A stretch of DNA of 64,000 nt from Planobispora longispora (lineage in GTDB: Bacteria > Actinomycetota > Actinomycetes > Streptosporangiales > Streptosporangiaceae): the NCBI RefSeq assembly GCF_016863135.1, contig NZ_BOOH01000001.1:124001-188000 (forward strand). Direction: 5' to 3'. The stretch's first letter is position 1; each line of letters opens with the position of its first letter. Shown here piece by piece: positions 1 through 7,444 of the stretch. A program made the translations under genes and the position numbers. The notes beneath the pieces are model-generated. The model had not been told where the DNA came from, did not search any database, and worked only from the letters and a program-made list of their open reading frames with translations.

Positions 1-180
1 GTGGAGGGCGACGGCGGCGGGCAGGTCGCGGCGGTCGCGCCGGGTGTACACGACCACCTCGTGCCCGCGGTCGGCCAGGGCCGCCGCCAGGGCGGCGACG
101 TGGACGTTCTGCCCTCCCGCGTCGACTCCGCCGATGGCGGCCAGCGGATTGGCGTGTTCGGATATCAGGGCGATCCTCAT
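1..180 (-). CDS. Glycosyltransferase, family 4 type (5' part only)
   Basis: Only the first 60 codons lie in the window; the gene runs off its left edge. The ATG at 180-178 opens with MRIALISEHANPLAAIGG, then GGQNVHVAAL and a short Rossmann-like run ending in RGHEVVVYTRRD. This is the usual N-terminus of GT4 glycosyltransferases (sucrose-phosphate-synthase/MshA-like), where the glycine-rich loop contacts the nucleotide sugar. Its ATG overlaps the TGA of the upstream GT9 gene (ATGA), so the two are translationally coupled. It is the last visible gene of the minus-strand glycan operon. The acceptor cannot be judged from this fragment. Confidence 0.8.
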   Translation of the reverse strand, partial: MRIALISEHANPLAAIGGVDAGGQNVHVAALAAALADRGHEVVVYTRRDRRDLPAAVALH

Positions 181-1268
181 ACGGCTGCCTCCTGGGGTAC
201 GGCCAGGCGGCGGACGGCCTCGGCGACCCGCTCGCCCGGTACGGACGACAGACAGGGGTGGCCGGGGACCGGGCAGATCCTGGCCCTGGTGCCCCGGCAC
301 GGGGCGTGCTGGTCTCCGAGGACCACCCGGGGGACGCCGTACGGCGCCCAGCGGGCGGCCGGGACGACGGGCGCGAACAGGCTGACCACGGGGGTGCCGA
401 CCGCCGCGGCCAGGTGGGCGGGGCCGGTGTTGGCCGCGACGACCACGCTCGCCCCGGCCAGGACCGCGGCGAGCTCGGCCATGGTCGTCGCGCCGCCCAG
501 GTCCGTCACGGTCCCCGGGGATCCCGGTCCGCCGGCCGCCGCGGCGGCGATCCGCCCGGTCAGCTCCTTCTCCCCGGGACTGCCGGTCACCATGACCCGC
601 CGGCCCCCGGCCGACAGCCTCCGCACCAGGTCGGCCCAGTTCTCGGCGGGCCAGGCCCGGGCGGGCGCGGAGACGCCGGGGTGCACGACCACGTAGCCGG
701 GCGGCCCGGTCAGGTGGCCGGCCTCGGGCAGCGGACGCCGCACGGCGAGCCCGCCGCCGTCGCCGGGCGGCAGGTCGAACCCGGCCGCCCTGGCCAGGGC
801 GAGCATGCGCTCGGCCTCGGGCACGTCCACGTCCTCGTCCACGACCCGGCGCAGGTCGAGCAGGGAGCCCGGGTAGTCGTTGCTGATCGCGGAGATCCTG
901 GGCACGCCCGCGAGCCGGAGCAGCAGCGCCAGCGGGAGCGGCGACTGGTGGAAGGAGGTCAGGATGAGCGCCTGGTCCGGGGCCGTCTCGCGGACGGCCC
1001 GCAGCAGCCGTGCGGTGTGCGCGCCGGTCACCGGCGGCGGTTCGGCGTCGATCCACGGCGTGCGCCACTCGATCACGCGGGACACGCCGGGCAGCAGCTC
1101 GCCCGCGGCCCGGCCGTGCGGGCCGGCCAGCAGGACGACCTCGCGCGCCCGAGCGGCGACCGCCCGGATCGCCGGGCCGGCCAGCAGGACGTCGCCCGCG
1201 TTGTCGAGGCGCGCGACCAGCACGGTGCCCGCGGACTCCGCCGCGGGCACCGGCGCGGAAGCGGTCAC
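177..1268 (-). CDS. Glycosyltransferase family 9 (heptosyltransferase-like)
   Basis: Product of 363 residues. The N-terminal Rossmann core carries LDNAGDVLLAGPA (residues 21-33), and the donor-site motif NTGPAHLAAAVGTP begins at residue 280; both are hallmarks of GT9/ADP-heptose:LPS heptosyltransferases. The frame stays open further upstream, but the GTG at 1268 overlaps the stop of the preceding GT2 gene (GTGA) and gives the normal family length, so I chose it. Gram-positives lack LPS, so the target is probably a cell-surface or secreted glycan. A heptose-bisphosphatase-like gene at 4099 strengthens the heptose idea. No membrane segment is seen; the enzyme is expected in the cytoplasm. Confidence 0.85.
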   Translation of the reverse strand: MTASAPVPAAESAGTVLVARLDNAGDVLLAGPAIRAVAARAREVVLLAGPHGRAAGELLPGVSRVIEWRTPWIDAEPPPVTGAHTARLLRAVRETAPDQALILTSFHQSPLPLALLLRLAGVPRISAISNDYPGSLLDLRRVVDEDVDVPEAERMLALARAAGFDLPPGDGGGLAVRRPLPEAGHLTGPPGYVVVHPGVSAPARAWPAENWADLVRRLSAGGRRVMVTGSPGEKELTGRIAAAAAGGPGSPGTVTDLGGATTMAELAAVLAGASVVVAANTGPAHLAAAVGTPVVSLFAPVVPAARWAPYGVPRVVLGDQHAPCRGTRARICPVPGHPCLSSVPGERVAEAVRRLAVPQEAAV

Positions 1269-2275
1269 CGGCGGACCCGGAGCTCGCCCCGGAGGCGGTG
1301 CGCACAGGCCACCGGCGGAATGAGCGCGCTTGTGACCGCCATCCGCCGGATCTCCTCCTTCGTGCGCGGTCCCGGGGCGATGCGCGCCCAGGCGAACTCG
1401 GCGGTGAGCAGTGCCCACACCGCGCCCGCCGCCGCGGCGGCGCCCCGGCGTCCCGCCAGTCCCGCCCCGATCGCCAGCAGGCCCGCGCCGGTGGTGACGG
1501 CGTGGCGGCGCAGCCGGCCGGGCGCGCCGCCGAGGGCGGCCCGCCAGCCGGGTCCGTGGACGCGCCGCATCAGCGCGTCGTCGGCGTTGCCCCGCTGGAA
1601 GCGCACGCTGGCCCAGAACCCGTCGTCGCGGACCGGGTGCCGGGTGACGCGTTCACCGCGCACCAGCCGGTAGCCCGCCGCCCGCACGCGCAGCGCGAGG
1701 TCGGCGTCCTCCCGGTAGGCGCGGGGGAAGCGTTCGTCGAACCCGCCGACCCGCTCCAGCGCGGCCCGCCGGTACGCCATGTCCGCGGTGATCCACTCGG
1801 CGGTCGCCAGGCCCGCGGTGTTGCGCTCGGCGTCGGTGGGCGGGCGGTCGATCGGGAGCGGGACCTCGATGCGGCCCTGGCTGCCGCCCACGTCAGCGGG
1901 GAGGTTGTCCAGGTCGGCGCGGACCGCCTTGTCCCAGCCCGCCTCGGGGATCACGTCGTCGTCGAGGAAGACGACCCAGGGGGTCCCGGCCGCGCGCCAG
2001 CCGACGTTCCTGGCGGCGGCGGGTCCCCGTCCTCCGGATCGCAGGACCTTGACCCGGCCGCCCGCCGCGCGCAGCGCGCCGAGGACGTCCACGTCGCGTT
2101 CCACCGAGGCCACCCCCGTCAGGAGCGGGCCGTCCACCGAGGGTTCGGGCAGGGGATCGACGACGAGCTCGCCCGGGCGGTCGTCGACCACGACGACCTC
2201 GGTCTTCGGGTCGATCGCCGCGAGGGTCGCGGCGAGGGTGGGGCGGCCGATCGTCGGGATGACCACAGTGATCAT
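1265..2275 (-). CDS. Glycosyltransferase family 2
   Basis: Product of 336 residues. It starts with the GT-A fold signature MITVVIPTIGRP, followed by VVVVDD (D31-D32) and the metal-binding FLDDD (D105-D107), so it should transfer a sugar from a nucleotide donor. The C-terminal quarter contains an alanine/glycine-rich hydrophobic stretch (LLAIGAGLAG to AAGAVWALL) that may anchor it to the membrane. The ATG at 2275 overlaps the stop of the carbamoyltransferase (ATGA), and its own stop overlaps the GT9 start. This makes a tightly coupled operon: carbamoyltransferase, GT2, GT9, GT4. Acceptor and linkage are unknown. Confidence 0.88.
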   Translation of the reverse strand: MITVVIPTIGRPTLAATLAAIDPKTEVVVVDDRPGELVVDPLPEPSVDGPLLTGVASVERDVDVLGALRAAGGRVKVLRSGGRGPAAARNVGWRAAGTPWVVFLDDDVIPEAGWDKAVRADLDNLPADVGGSQGRIEVPLPIDRPPTDAERNTAGLATAEWITADMAYRRAALERVGGFDERFPRAYREDADLALRVRAAGYRLVRGERVTRHPVRDDGFWASVRFQRGNADDALMRRVHGPGWRAALGGAPGRLRRHAVTTGAGLLAIGAGLAGRRGAAAAAGAVWALLTAEFAWARIAPGPRTKEEIRRMAVTSALIPPVACAHRLRGELRVRR

Positions 2276-3912
2276 GATGCGAACACCTGCCCCCGCCGGA
2301 TCAGGTACGGCCCGAGCACGAGCAGGTCCACCGGGGCCGAGCCGAAGCACTCCAGCGCGTCCCTGGGGTCGTCGACCATGGGCCGCCCGGCCGTGTTGAG
2401 GCTGGTGTTGACCACGACCGGCAGGCCGGTCCTGGCCTCGAACTCCTCCAGCGTCCTGGCCATCAGCGGGTCGCCGGCCCGGTCGATGGTCTGGATCCTG
2501 GCGGTGCCGTCGACGTGCACGACGGCCGGGATGCGCTCGCGCCACTCCGGCCGCACGTCGTGGACGAAGAGCATGTAGGGGCTGGGGATCGGGCCGCGTT
2601 CGAAGATCTCTCCGGCGCGCTCGGCGAGCACCATCGGGGCGATGGGGCGGAACTGCTCGCGTCCCTTGACGTCGTTGAGCCGCTCGGTGTTGGCGGGCCG
2701 GCCGGGGTGGGCCAGCAGGGAGCGGCGGCCGAGGGCGCGCGGGCCGTACTCGCTCCGTCCCTGGAACCAGGCGACGATCCGGTCGGCGGCCAGCTCGGCG
2801 GCGACCGCGGCGGCCAGGTCGCGGGGGCGCTCGTACGGCACCCGCGCCACGTCCAGCCAGGCGGCCAGCTCCTCGTCGCTCCAGCCGCGGCCGAGGTCGG
2901 CGCCGGGCATCGGCGCGGCCGGCTCGCCGGCGGCCTGGGCCAGGTGGAGGGCGCCGCCGAGCGCGGTGCCCGCGTCACCCGCGGCGGGCTGCACCCAGAT
3001 CTCCTCGAACGGTCCCTCGGCCAGCAGCCGCGTGTTGGCGACGCAGTTGAGCGCCACTCCCCCGGCCATGGTCAGGCAGCGCTCGCCGGTGCGGTCGTGC
3101 AGCCAGCGGGCGAGGTCGAGCAGGACCTCCTCCAGCCGCTTCTGCACGCTGGCGGCGAGGTCGGCGTGGTCGGCCGACCAGGTCTCGCCCTTGCTCAGGG
3201 CCTTGGCGTACCCGCCCCAGTCGATCGGCTCGACGCGGAACCCGCCGTCGCCGGTGGCGTAGATCAGCTCGCGCAGCTCTCCCAGGAAGCGGGGCTCGCC
3301 GTAGGAGGCCAGGGCCATGACCTTGTACTCGTCGCTGGAGCGCAGGAAGCCCAGGTGCTCGGTGACCTCCTCGTACATCAGCCCGAGGGAGTGCGGCAGC
3401 TCCTGGGTGGCCAGGACGGTCAGCTCGCCGCCGGCGTAGCGCCCGGCCAGGTGGGAGACCGCCTCGCCGCGGCCGTCGCAGACCAGCACCGCCGAGTTCC
3501 GGTACGGCGCGGCCAGCCCCGCGGAGGCCGCGTGCGCGACGTGGTGGGGGACGTAGCGGACCTGCGCGGGGTCGAGGCCGGGAAGGACGGTCGAGAGGAA
3601 GGCGGGCGCCCGGTGGGCGTAGGTCGTGCGCAGGTCCTCCCAGCGCTCGTCGAGGCCCCGCTGGCCGGGCCGGACGAGCGCGGGATCGTAGGAGTAGGCG
3701 ACGGCGTCGAGGTCCTCGGGACGCAGGCCGGCCTGCTTCAGGCACCAGGCGGCGGCCTGGTCGGGTAACTCCCAGGCGGAGAAGGGGACAGGGCGTTTAC
3801 CGTGCTTGCGACGGCTGAACCTTTCTTCTTCGGCGGCGGCGACCACTTCGCCGTCCATTACAAGTGCCGCCGCCGGGTCATGGAAGATCGCGTTTAACCC
3901 CAGAAAGTTCAT
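2272..3912 (-). CDS. Carbamoyltransferase, NodU/CmcH family
   Basis: Product of 546 residues, the usual family length. The N-terminal domain begins GLNAIFHDPAAALV and has the metal-binding HHVAH group (H123, H124, H127) and VCDGRGE (D146). The C-terminal YrdC-like domain contains GRSEYGPRALGRRS and VVNTSLN. Such enzymes use carbamoyl phosphate and ATP to O-carbamoylate sugars or antibiotics (NodU, CmcH, TobZ, GdmN). Being first in a run of three glycosyltransferase genes, it probably decorates the glycan they build. A purine-rich GGGAGGG lies just upstream of the ATG. It is transcribed away from the HAD/glycosyltransferase pair across the 3913-4098 control region. Confidence 0.92.
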   Translation of the reverse strand: MNFLGLNAIFHDPAAALVMDGEVVAAAEEERFSRRKHGKRPVPFSAWELPDQAAAWCLKQAGLRPEDLDAVAYSYDPALVRPGQRGLDERWEDLRTTYAHRAPAFLSTVLPGLDPAQVRYVPHHVAHAASAGLAAPYRNSAVLVCDGRGEAVSHLAGRYAGGELTVLATQELPHSLGLMYEEVTEHLGFLRSSDEYKVMALASYGEPRFLGELRELIYATGDGGFRVEPIDWGGYAKALSKGETWSADHADLAASVQKRLEEVLLDLARWLHDRTGERCLTMAGGVALNCVANTRLLAEGPFEEIWVQPAAGDAGTALGGALHLAQAAGEPAAPMPGADLGRGWSDEELAAWLDVARVPYERPRDLAAAVAAELAADRIVAWFQGRSEYGPRALGRRSLLAHPGRPANTERLNDVKGREQFRPIAPMVLAERAGEIFERGPIPSPYMLFVHDVRPEWRERIPAVVHVDGTARIQTIDRAGDPLMARTLEEFEARTGLPVVVNTSLNTAGRPMVDDPRDALECFGSAPVDLLVLGPYLIRRGQVFAS

Positions 3913-4098
3913 GATTTTCCCTCCCGCTGATGCCTAACCACTACCGAGAGAAGCGCTTCTCAAACACTTCTCTCCCGTAGAAGTGCAGCTAGGAGACCTG
4001 TCATCTGCGAGTTGTCACTGTAAGTAGTTTTCTGGGGATTAACCTTCGGGCGTCCGGGTAGCGGATTAAGTCGGTGAACAATCCCTCCGGAGGTGCTC
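3913..4098. promoter_or_regulatory. Divergent control region of the glycan cluster
   Basis: This 186-bp gap lies between the oppositely transcribed carbamoyltransferase and HAD genes and is clearly more AT-rich than its flanks. It holds a perfect 14-bp palindrome GAGAAGCGCTTCTC at 3948-3961. Directly next to it is an inverted repeat CACTTCT...AGAAGTG at 3965-3971/3979-3985 with a 7-nt spacer. Both share CTTCT/AGAAG elements, which suits a dimeric repressor or activator controlling both directions. The palindrome is 40-odd bases from the carbamoyltransferase ATG. No regulator gene is adjacent, so the reader protein is unknown. Confidence 0.6.
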
Positions 4099-4758
4099 GT
4101 GCCGCACGGGAAGCGACCCGCCGCCGTGCTTTTTGACCGGGATGGAACAATCATTTACGACATCCCTTACAACAATCGCCCCGAACTCGTCGAGCCGGTT
4201 TCCGGGAGCCGCGCCGCGATAGACCGGGTCCGCCGGGCCGGGGTGCCGGTCGGGGTGGTCACCAACCAGTCCGGCGTGGCCCGGGGCCTGATCGGCGCCG
4301 AGGAGCTGGAGCGGGTCAACGCCCGCGTCGAGGAGCTGCTCGGGCCGTTCGACGTGTGGGCGGTGTGCCCGCACGGCGAGACGGACGGGTGCGCGTGCCG
4401 CAAGCCCGCCCCCGGGCTGGTCCTGCGCGCGGCCGAGGCGCTCGGCGTGGACGCCCGCGACTGCGTGGTGATCGGCGACATCGGCAGGGACGTCGAGGCG
4501 GCCCGCGCGGCCGGGGCCCGGGGCATCCTGGTGCCGACGGAGGTGACGCTCCCCGGGGAGGTCGCCGCCGCCGGGGAGGTCGCCGCCGACCTCGCCGCCG
4601 CGGTGGCCCTCGCCCTCGGCGAGGCCCCGGAGTCCGATCCCCCCGGGCGCGATCTCCCCGAGCACACTCCCTCCGAGCGCGGTCTCCCCGAGCACGCCCC
4701 CGCGAGCCGCGTGGCGCCCGCCGCCGGAACCCTCCTGGCCCGGAAGGTGACGCGATGA
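4099..4758 (+). CDS. HAD-IIIA phosphatase, GmhB/HisB-N-like
   Basis: Product of 219 residues. HAD motif I is FDRDGT (D13 nucleophile, D15 acid/base), motif II lies in VVTNQSG, then K102 and VIGDIGRD. A zinc site CPH...CAC (C90, H92, C98, C100) is specific to the D,D-heptose-1,7-bisphosphate phosphatase/histidinol-phosphatase subgroup. No his genes are near, and a GT9 gene is, so a heptose-bisphosphatase role is likelier (inference). I chose GTG 4099 because a GGAGG sits 5 nt before it; GTG 4093 is too close to that site. The last ~45 residues are a Pro/Glu/Arg-rich tail with imperfect repeats (LPEHTPSERG, LPEHAPASR), unlike the family. Confidence 0.82.
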   Translation: MPHGKRPAAVLFDRDGTIIYDIPYNNRPELVEPVSGSRAAIDRVRRAGVPVGVVTNQSGVARGLIGAEELERVNARVEELLGPFDVWAVCPHGETDGCACRKPAPGLVLRAAEALGVDARDCVVIGDIGRDVEAARAAGARGILVPTEVTLPGEVAAAGEVAADLAAAVALALGEAPESDPPGRDLPEHTPSERGLPEHAPASRVAPAAGTLLARKVTR

Positions 4759-5732
4759 GAATTCTGGTCTGGCACGTGCACGGGTCCTGGATGACCTCGT
4801 TCGTGCACGGCGCCCACGACTACCTGGTGCCCGTGCTCCCCGACCGGGGTCCCGACGGGCGCGGCCGGGCGCGGACCTACCCGTGGCCGGAGGCCGCGCG
4901 CGAGGTCCCGGCCGACCTGCTCCGCGACGAGGACGTGGATCTGGTCGTGCTGCAGCGTCCCGACGAGATCGAGCTGGCCGCCGAGTGGCTGGGCCGCCGT
5001 CCCGGCCAGGACGTGCCCGCCGTCTACGTCGAGCACAACACTCCCAAGGGGGACGTTCCTGCCACCCTGCACCCGCTGGCCGAACGCGACGACATCCCCG
5101 TGATCCACGTGACCCACTTCAACAACCTGTTCTGGGACTGCGGCCGGGCCCCCGCCCGCGTGATCGAGCACGGCGTCGTCGACCCCGGCCCCCTCTACAC
5201 CGGCGAGCTGCCCCGGGCGGGCGTCGTGGTCAACGAGCCGATCCGGCGCGAGCGGGTCGCGGGCACCGACCTGCTGCCCGCGTTCGCCGAGGAGGCGCCG
5301 CTGGACGTGTTCGGCATGAAGGTCACCGGCCTGCCGGACCACCTGGGCGTCCCGCTGGGCGTCTTCGAGGATCTGCCGCAGGCGCGCATGCACGCCGAGC
5401 TGGCCAGGCGGCGCGTCTACCTGCACCCCTACCGGTGGACCTCGCTCGGCCTCTCCCTGATCGAGGCCATGATGATCGGCATGCCGGTGGTGGCGCTGGC
5501 GGCCACCGAGGCCGTGGAGGCGGTGCCCCCGGAGGCGGGCGTGGTCTCCACCCGCGTCTCGGTGCTCGCCGCCGCCCTGGACGCCTTCGTGGGCGAGCCG
5601 GAGCTGGCGCGGCAGGTCGGCAAAACCGCCCGCGCCGCCGCACTCTCCCGCTACGGTCTGGACAGGTTCCTGGGCGACTGGGACCGTCTGCTCACCGAGA
5701 TCATCGAAGGGGGACCGGCGATCTCCATGTGA
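4755..5732 (+). CDS. Glycosyltransferase, GT-B fold (GT4-like)
   Basis: Product of 325 residues, with an ATG overlapping the HAD stop (ATGA). The N-terminal half begins MRILVWHVHGSW and contains YVEHNTPKG and HVTHFNN. The C-terminal half has LHPYRWTSLGLSLIEAMMIGMPVVAL, the GT4 donor-site pattern with the conserved glutamate E237. It is shorter than most GT4 enzymes (~370-400), mainly in the N-terminal domain. Coupling to the HAD phosphatase suggests that one route supplies and transfers the same unusual sugar, and the divergent carbamoyltransferase operon would complete the glycan. Acceptor unknown. Confidence 0.8.
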   Translation: MRILVWHVHGSWMTSFVHGAHDYLVPVLPDRGPDGRGRARTYPWPEAAREVPADLLRDEDVDLVVLQRPDEIELAAEWLGRRPGQDVPAVYVEHNTPKGDVPATLHPLAERDDIPVIHVTHFNNLFWDCGRAPARVIEHGVVDPGPLYTGELPRAGVVVNEPIRRERVAGTDLLPAFAEEAPLDVFGMKVTGLPDHLGVPLGVFEDLPQARMHAELARRRVYLHPYRWTSLGLSLIEAMMIGMPVVALAATEAVEAVPPEAGVVSTRVSVLAAALDAFVGEPELARQVGKTARAAALSRYGLDRFLGDWDRLLTEIIEGGPAISM

Positions 5733-5762
5733 TTCCCGTGGTCAAGGGGGAAGGGGGAGCCG

Positions 5763-6152
5763 ATGAATCGAAAAATCACTTTTATAGCCACAATGTCTTT
5801 TTTAACCGGATTGGCCGGATGTGCGTCCGCCGAGCAGGGGGACGCCGGACAGGCGGCGGAGCGCTTCCACAGCGCGGTGGCGGGCGGCCAGGGCGAGCAG
5901 GCGTGCGCGCTGCTGACCCCCCGGGCCGCCGAGAGCCTCCAGAACGGCGATCAGGGGTGCGCCCAGGCCGTCCTCTCCCTGAACCTGTCGGGGGGCGCGA
6001 TCCGCCAGGCCGAGATCTGGGGAGACGAGGCCCAGGTGCGGCTGGAGCGCGACACCGTCTTCCTGCACCGGTTCCCGCAGGGCTGGCTGGTCCGCGGGGC
6101 GGGCTGCCAGGCCCGCGGCGACCTGCCGTACGACTGCGGAGTGGAGGGCTGA
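5763..6152 (+). CDS. Small putative lipoprotein
   Basis: Product of 129 residues. A signal peptide with positive start (MNRK), a hydrophobic core and the lipobox LAGC (C20) predicts a membrane-anchored lipoprotein. The mature part resembles the small alpha+beta fold of actinobacterial secreted proteins with AAERFHSAVAGGQGEQACALLTPRAAESL near the start and four further cysteines. No catalytic motif is recognised. The ATG follows a GGGGGA-rich site. A 27-codon membrane-peptide gene starts one base after its stop, and DUF6766 follows, so the three look like one transcript. Function unknown. Confidence 0.7.
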   Translation: MNRKITFIATMSFLTGLAGCASAEQGDAGQAAERFHSAVAGGQGEQACALLTPRAAESLQNGDQGCAQAVLSLNLSGGAIRQAEIWGDEAQVRLERDTVFLHRFPQGWLVRGAGCQARGDLPYDCGVEG

Positions 6153-6153
6153 C

Positions 6154-6237
6154 ATGCGTCTCATGTTCGTCACGACCCTCGTCATCATCGGCGTCGGCCT
6201 GGCGTACGTGCTCACCATCGGCCTGCTCAACCGTTAG
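6154..6237 (+). CDS. 27-residue single-span membrane peptide
   Basis: ATG at 6154, one base after the lipoprotein stop, TAG at 6235-6237. The peptide begins MRLMFVTTLVIIGVG and ends TIGLLNR: a single hydrophobic helix with a short basic start and end. It fits exactly into the gap between lipoprotein and DUF6766 genes (9 bp before the next ATG), and an AGGGGGAC run in its stop region serves as the ribosome site for DUF6766. It is too short for standard gene finders. I infer it is real from spacing and composition; function unknown, perhaps a partner of the DUF6766 membrane protein. Confidence 0.5.
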   Translation: MRLMFVTTLVIIGVGLAYVLTIGLLNR

Positions 6238-6246
6238 GGGGACGCC

Positions 6247-6921
6247 ATGCGGAGCTTTCTCAAGGACAACGCCCTGAGCCTGTTCTTCCTGGGCCTGTTC
6301 CTGCTGGCTCTGGCCGGCCAGTCGGTGGCGGGCAACGCCGACTACAACGAGCGCCAGCTCGCCGAGGGCGGGACCTCGCTCTCCTGGGCGGCGTACGTCA
6401 CCTCCTCGGACTTCGCCGTGGACGTGGCGGAGAACTGGCAGTCGGAGTACCTGCAGTTCCTGCTGTTCATCATGGCCACGGTCTGGTTGGTGCAGCGCGG
6501 CTCACCCGAATCGAAGGAGCCGGGCAAGGAGGGCACGGAGAGCGACTCCGACCAGCAGGTCGGCCGTCACTCCGAGCCCGACAGCCCCGCCTGGGCCAAG
6601 GTGACCGGGCTGCGCCTGAAGCTGTACAGCAACTCCCTGGGCCTGACGATGGGACTGATCTTCCTCCTGTCGTGGCTGGCCCAGTCCCTGGCGGGCCGGG
6701 CGGCCCACAACGCCGAACAGCTCGCCCGGATGCAGGACCCGCTGAGCTGGTGGGAGTACGTCGGCTCGGCCGACTTCTGGAACCGCACCCTGCAGAACTG
6801 GCAGTCGGAGTTCCTGGCGGTGCTGTCCATGGTCGTGCTCGCCATCTACCTGCGCCAGCGTGGATCACCCGAGTCCAAGCCCGTCGGCGCGGCGCACAAG
6901 GCCACCGGCGTCGAGGGATAG
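6247..6921 (+). CDS. DUF6766 family membrane protein, internally duplicated
   Basis: Product of 224 residues with four predicted membrane segments (about 8-27, 75-92, 130-150, 186-204). It is an internal tandem duplication: each half has an N-terminal helix ending in A-QS-AG, a conserved N/NAEQLA loop, a NWQSE motif before the next helix and a cytoplasmic-looking end QRGSPESK. The halves are joined by an acidic, polar linker (residues ~95-118). The family is common in actinobacteria and some proteobacteria and has no established function. It is the last gene of the small-protein cassette and is followed by a strong hairpin at 6958-7007. Confidence 0.75.
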   Translation: MRSFLKDNALSLFFLGLFLLALAGQSVAGNADYNERQLAEGGTSLSWAAYVTSSDFAVDVAENWQSEYLQFLLFIMATVWLVQRGSPESKEPGKEGTESDSDQQVGRHSEPDSPAWAKVTGLRLKLYSNSLGLTMGLIFLLSWLAQSLAGRAAHNAEQLARMQDPLSWWEYVGSADFWNRTLQNWQSEFLAVLSMVVLAIYLRQRGSPESKPVGAAHKATGVEG

Positions 6922-6957
6922 CCGGAGTGAGGGTTTCCCCCGCGCGCGGCGGACGCA

Positions 6958-7007
6958 CCGGTTCGCGGCGCCGGCGGCGGACCCGCCGGCGCCGCGCCGT
7001 GAACCGG
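6958..7007. terminator. Bidirectional hairpin terminator
   Basis: Left arm 6958-6977 (CCGGTTC then GCGGCGCCGGCGG) pairs with right arm 6983-7007 (CCGCCGGCGCCGC, a small bulge, GAACCGG). It lies between the convergent ends of DUF6766 and the 7012 gene, with no U tract, as is usual in high-GC actinobacteria. Confidence 0.7.
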
Positions 7008-7011
7008 GCGG

Positions 7012-7359
7012 TCACCTCGGCGACCGGACCCGGCGCAGCTGGAGGGTCAGCTCGACGATGTCGGCGTCGGCGACGTACGCCGCCCCCGTCTTGAGCGCGA
7101 AAGTCAGCTCCCGCCACATCGAGCGGCGAGTGTGCCGATAGGGCAGCCCGAGCCGCCAGGTGCCGCCGTCCACGCGGGTCACGGTGTAACTGCCGTGATA
7201 GCGGCCGATCGTGTATTCCTTGATCGAGAACACCTCGTAGCCGATCGTGCTGACGGAGTGTCCTTCGGCCAGATCAGCCTCGGCCTCGGCCAGCGCCTTC
7301 TGCGAGAGCCGGCAGACGACGACCGAGCGTATCCCCCGCCTGGCCCGCCACAGCAGCAT
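7012..7359 (-). CDS. Hypothetical protein (115 aa)
   Basis: Product of 115 residues with no signal peptide or membrane helix. The first 35 residues are basic and helical (MLLWRARRGIRSVVV...LAEAEADLAEGH). The middle has a beta-rich aromatic stretch (YEVFSIKEYTIGRYHGSYTVTRV, WRLGLPYRHTRRSMW), and the end is basic. I do not recognise a family. It is convergent with DUF6766 and shares the hairpin terminator; the next gene upstream on the same strand is DUF2254, 85 bp away. The ribosome site is weak, so the start is uncertain. Confidence 0.55.
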   Translation of the reverse strand: MLLWRARRGIRSVVVCRLSQKALAEAEADLAEGHSVSTIGYEVFSIKEYTIGRYHGSYTVTRVDGGTWRLGLPYRHTRRSMWRELTFALKTGAAYVADADIVELTLQLRRVRSPR

Positions 7360-7444
7360 CCCGCTGTGGCGGTCGCCGGACGCGCCGGAAGGAAGGTGGC
7401 CGCCCGCACGGCCGGGTGGTGACCGGAGCCCGTCGGCGGCCGGT

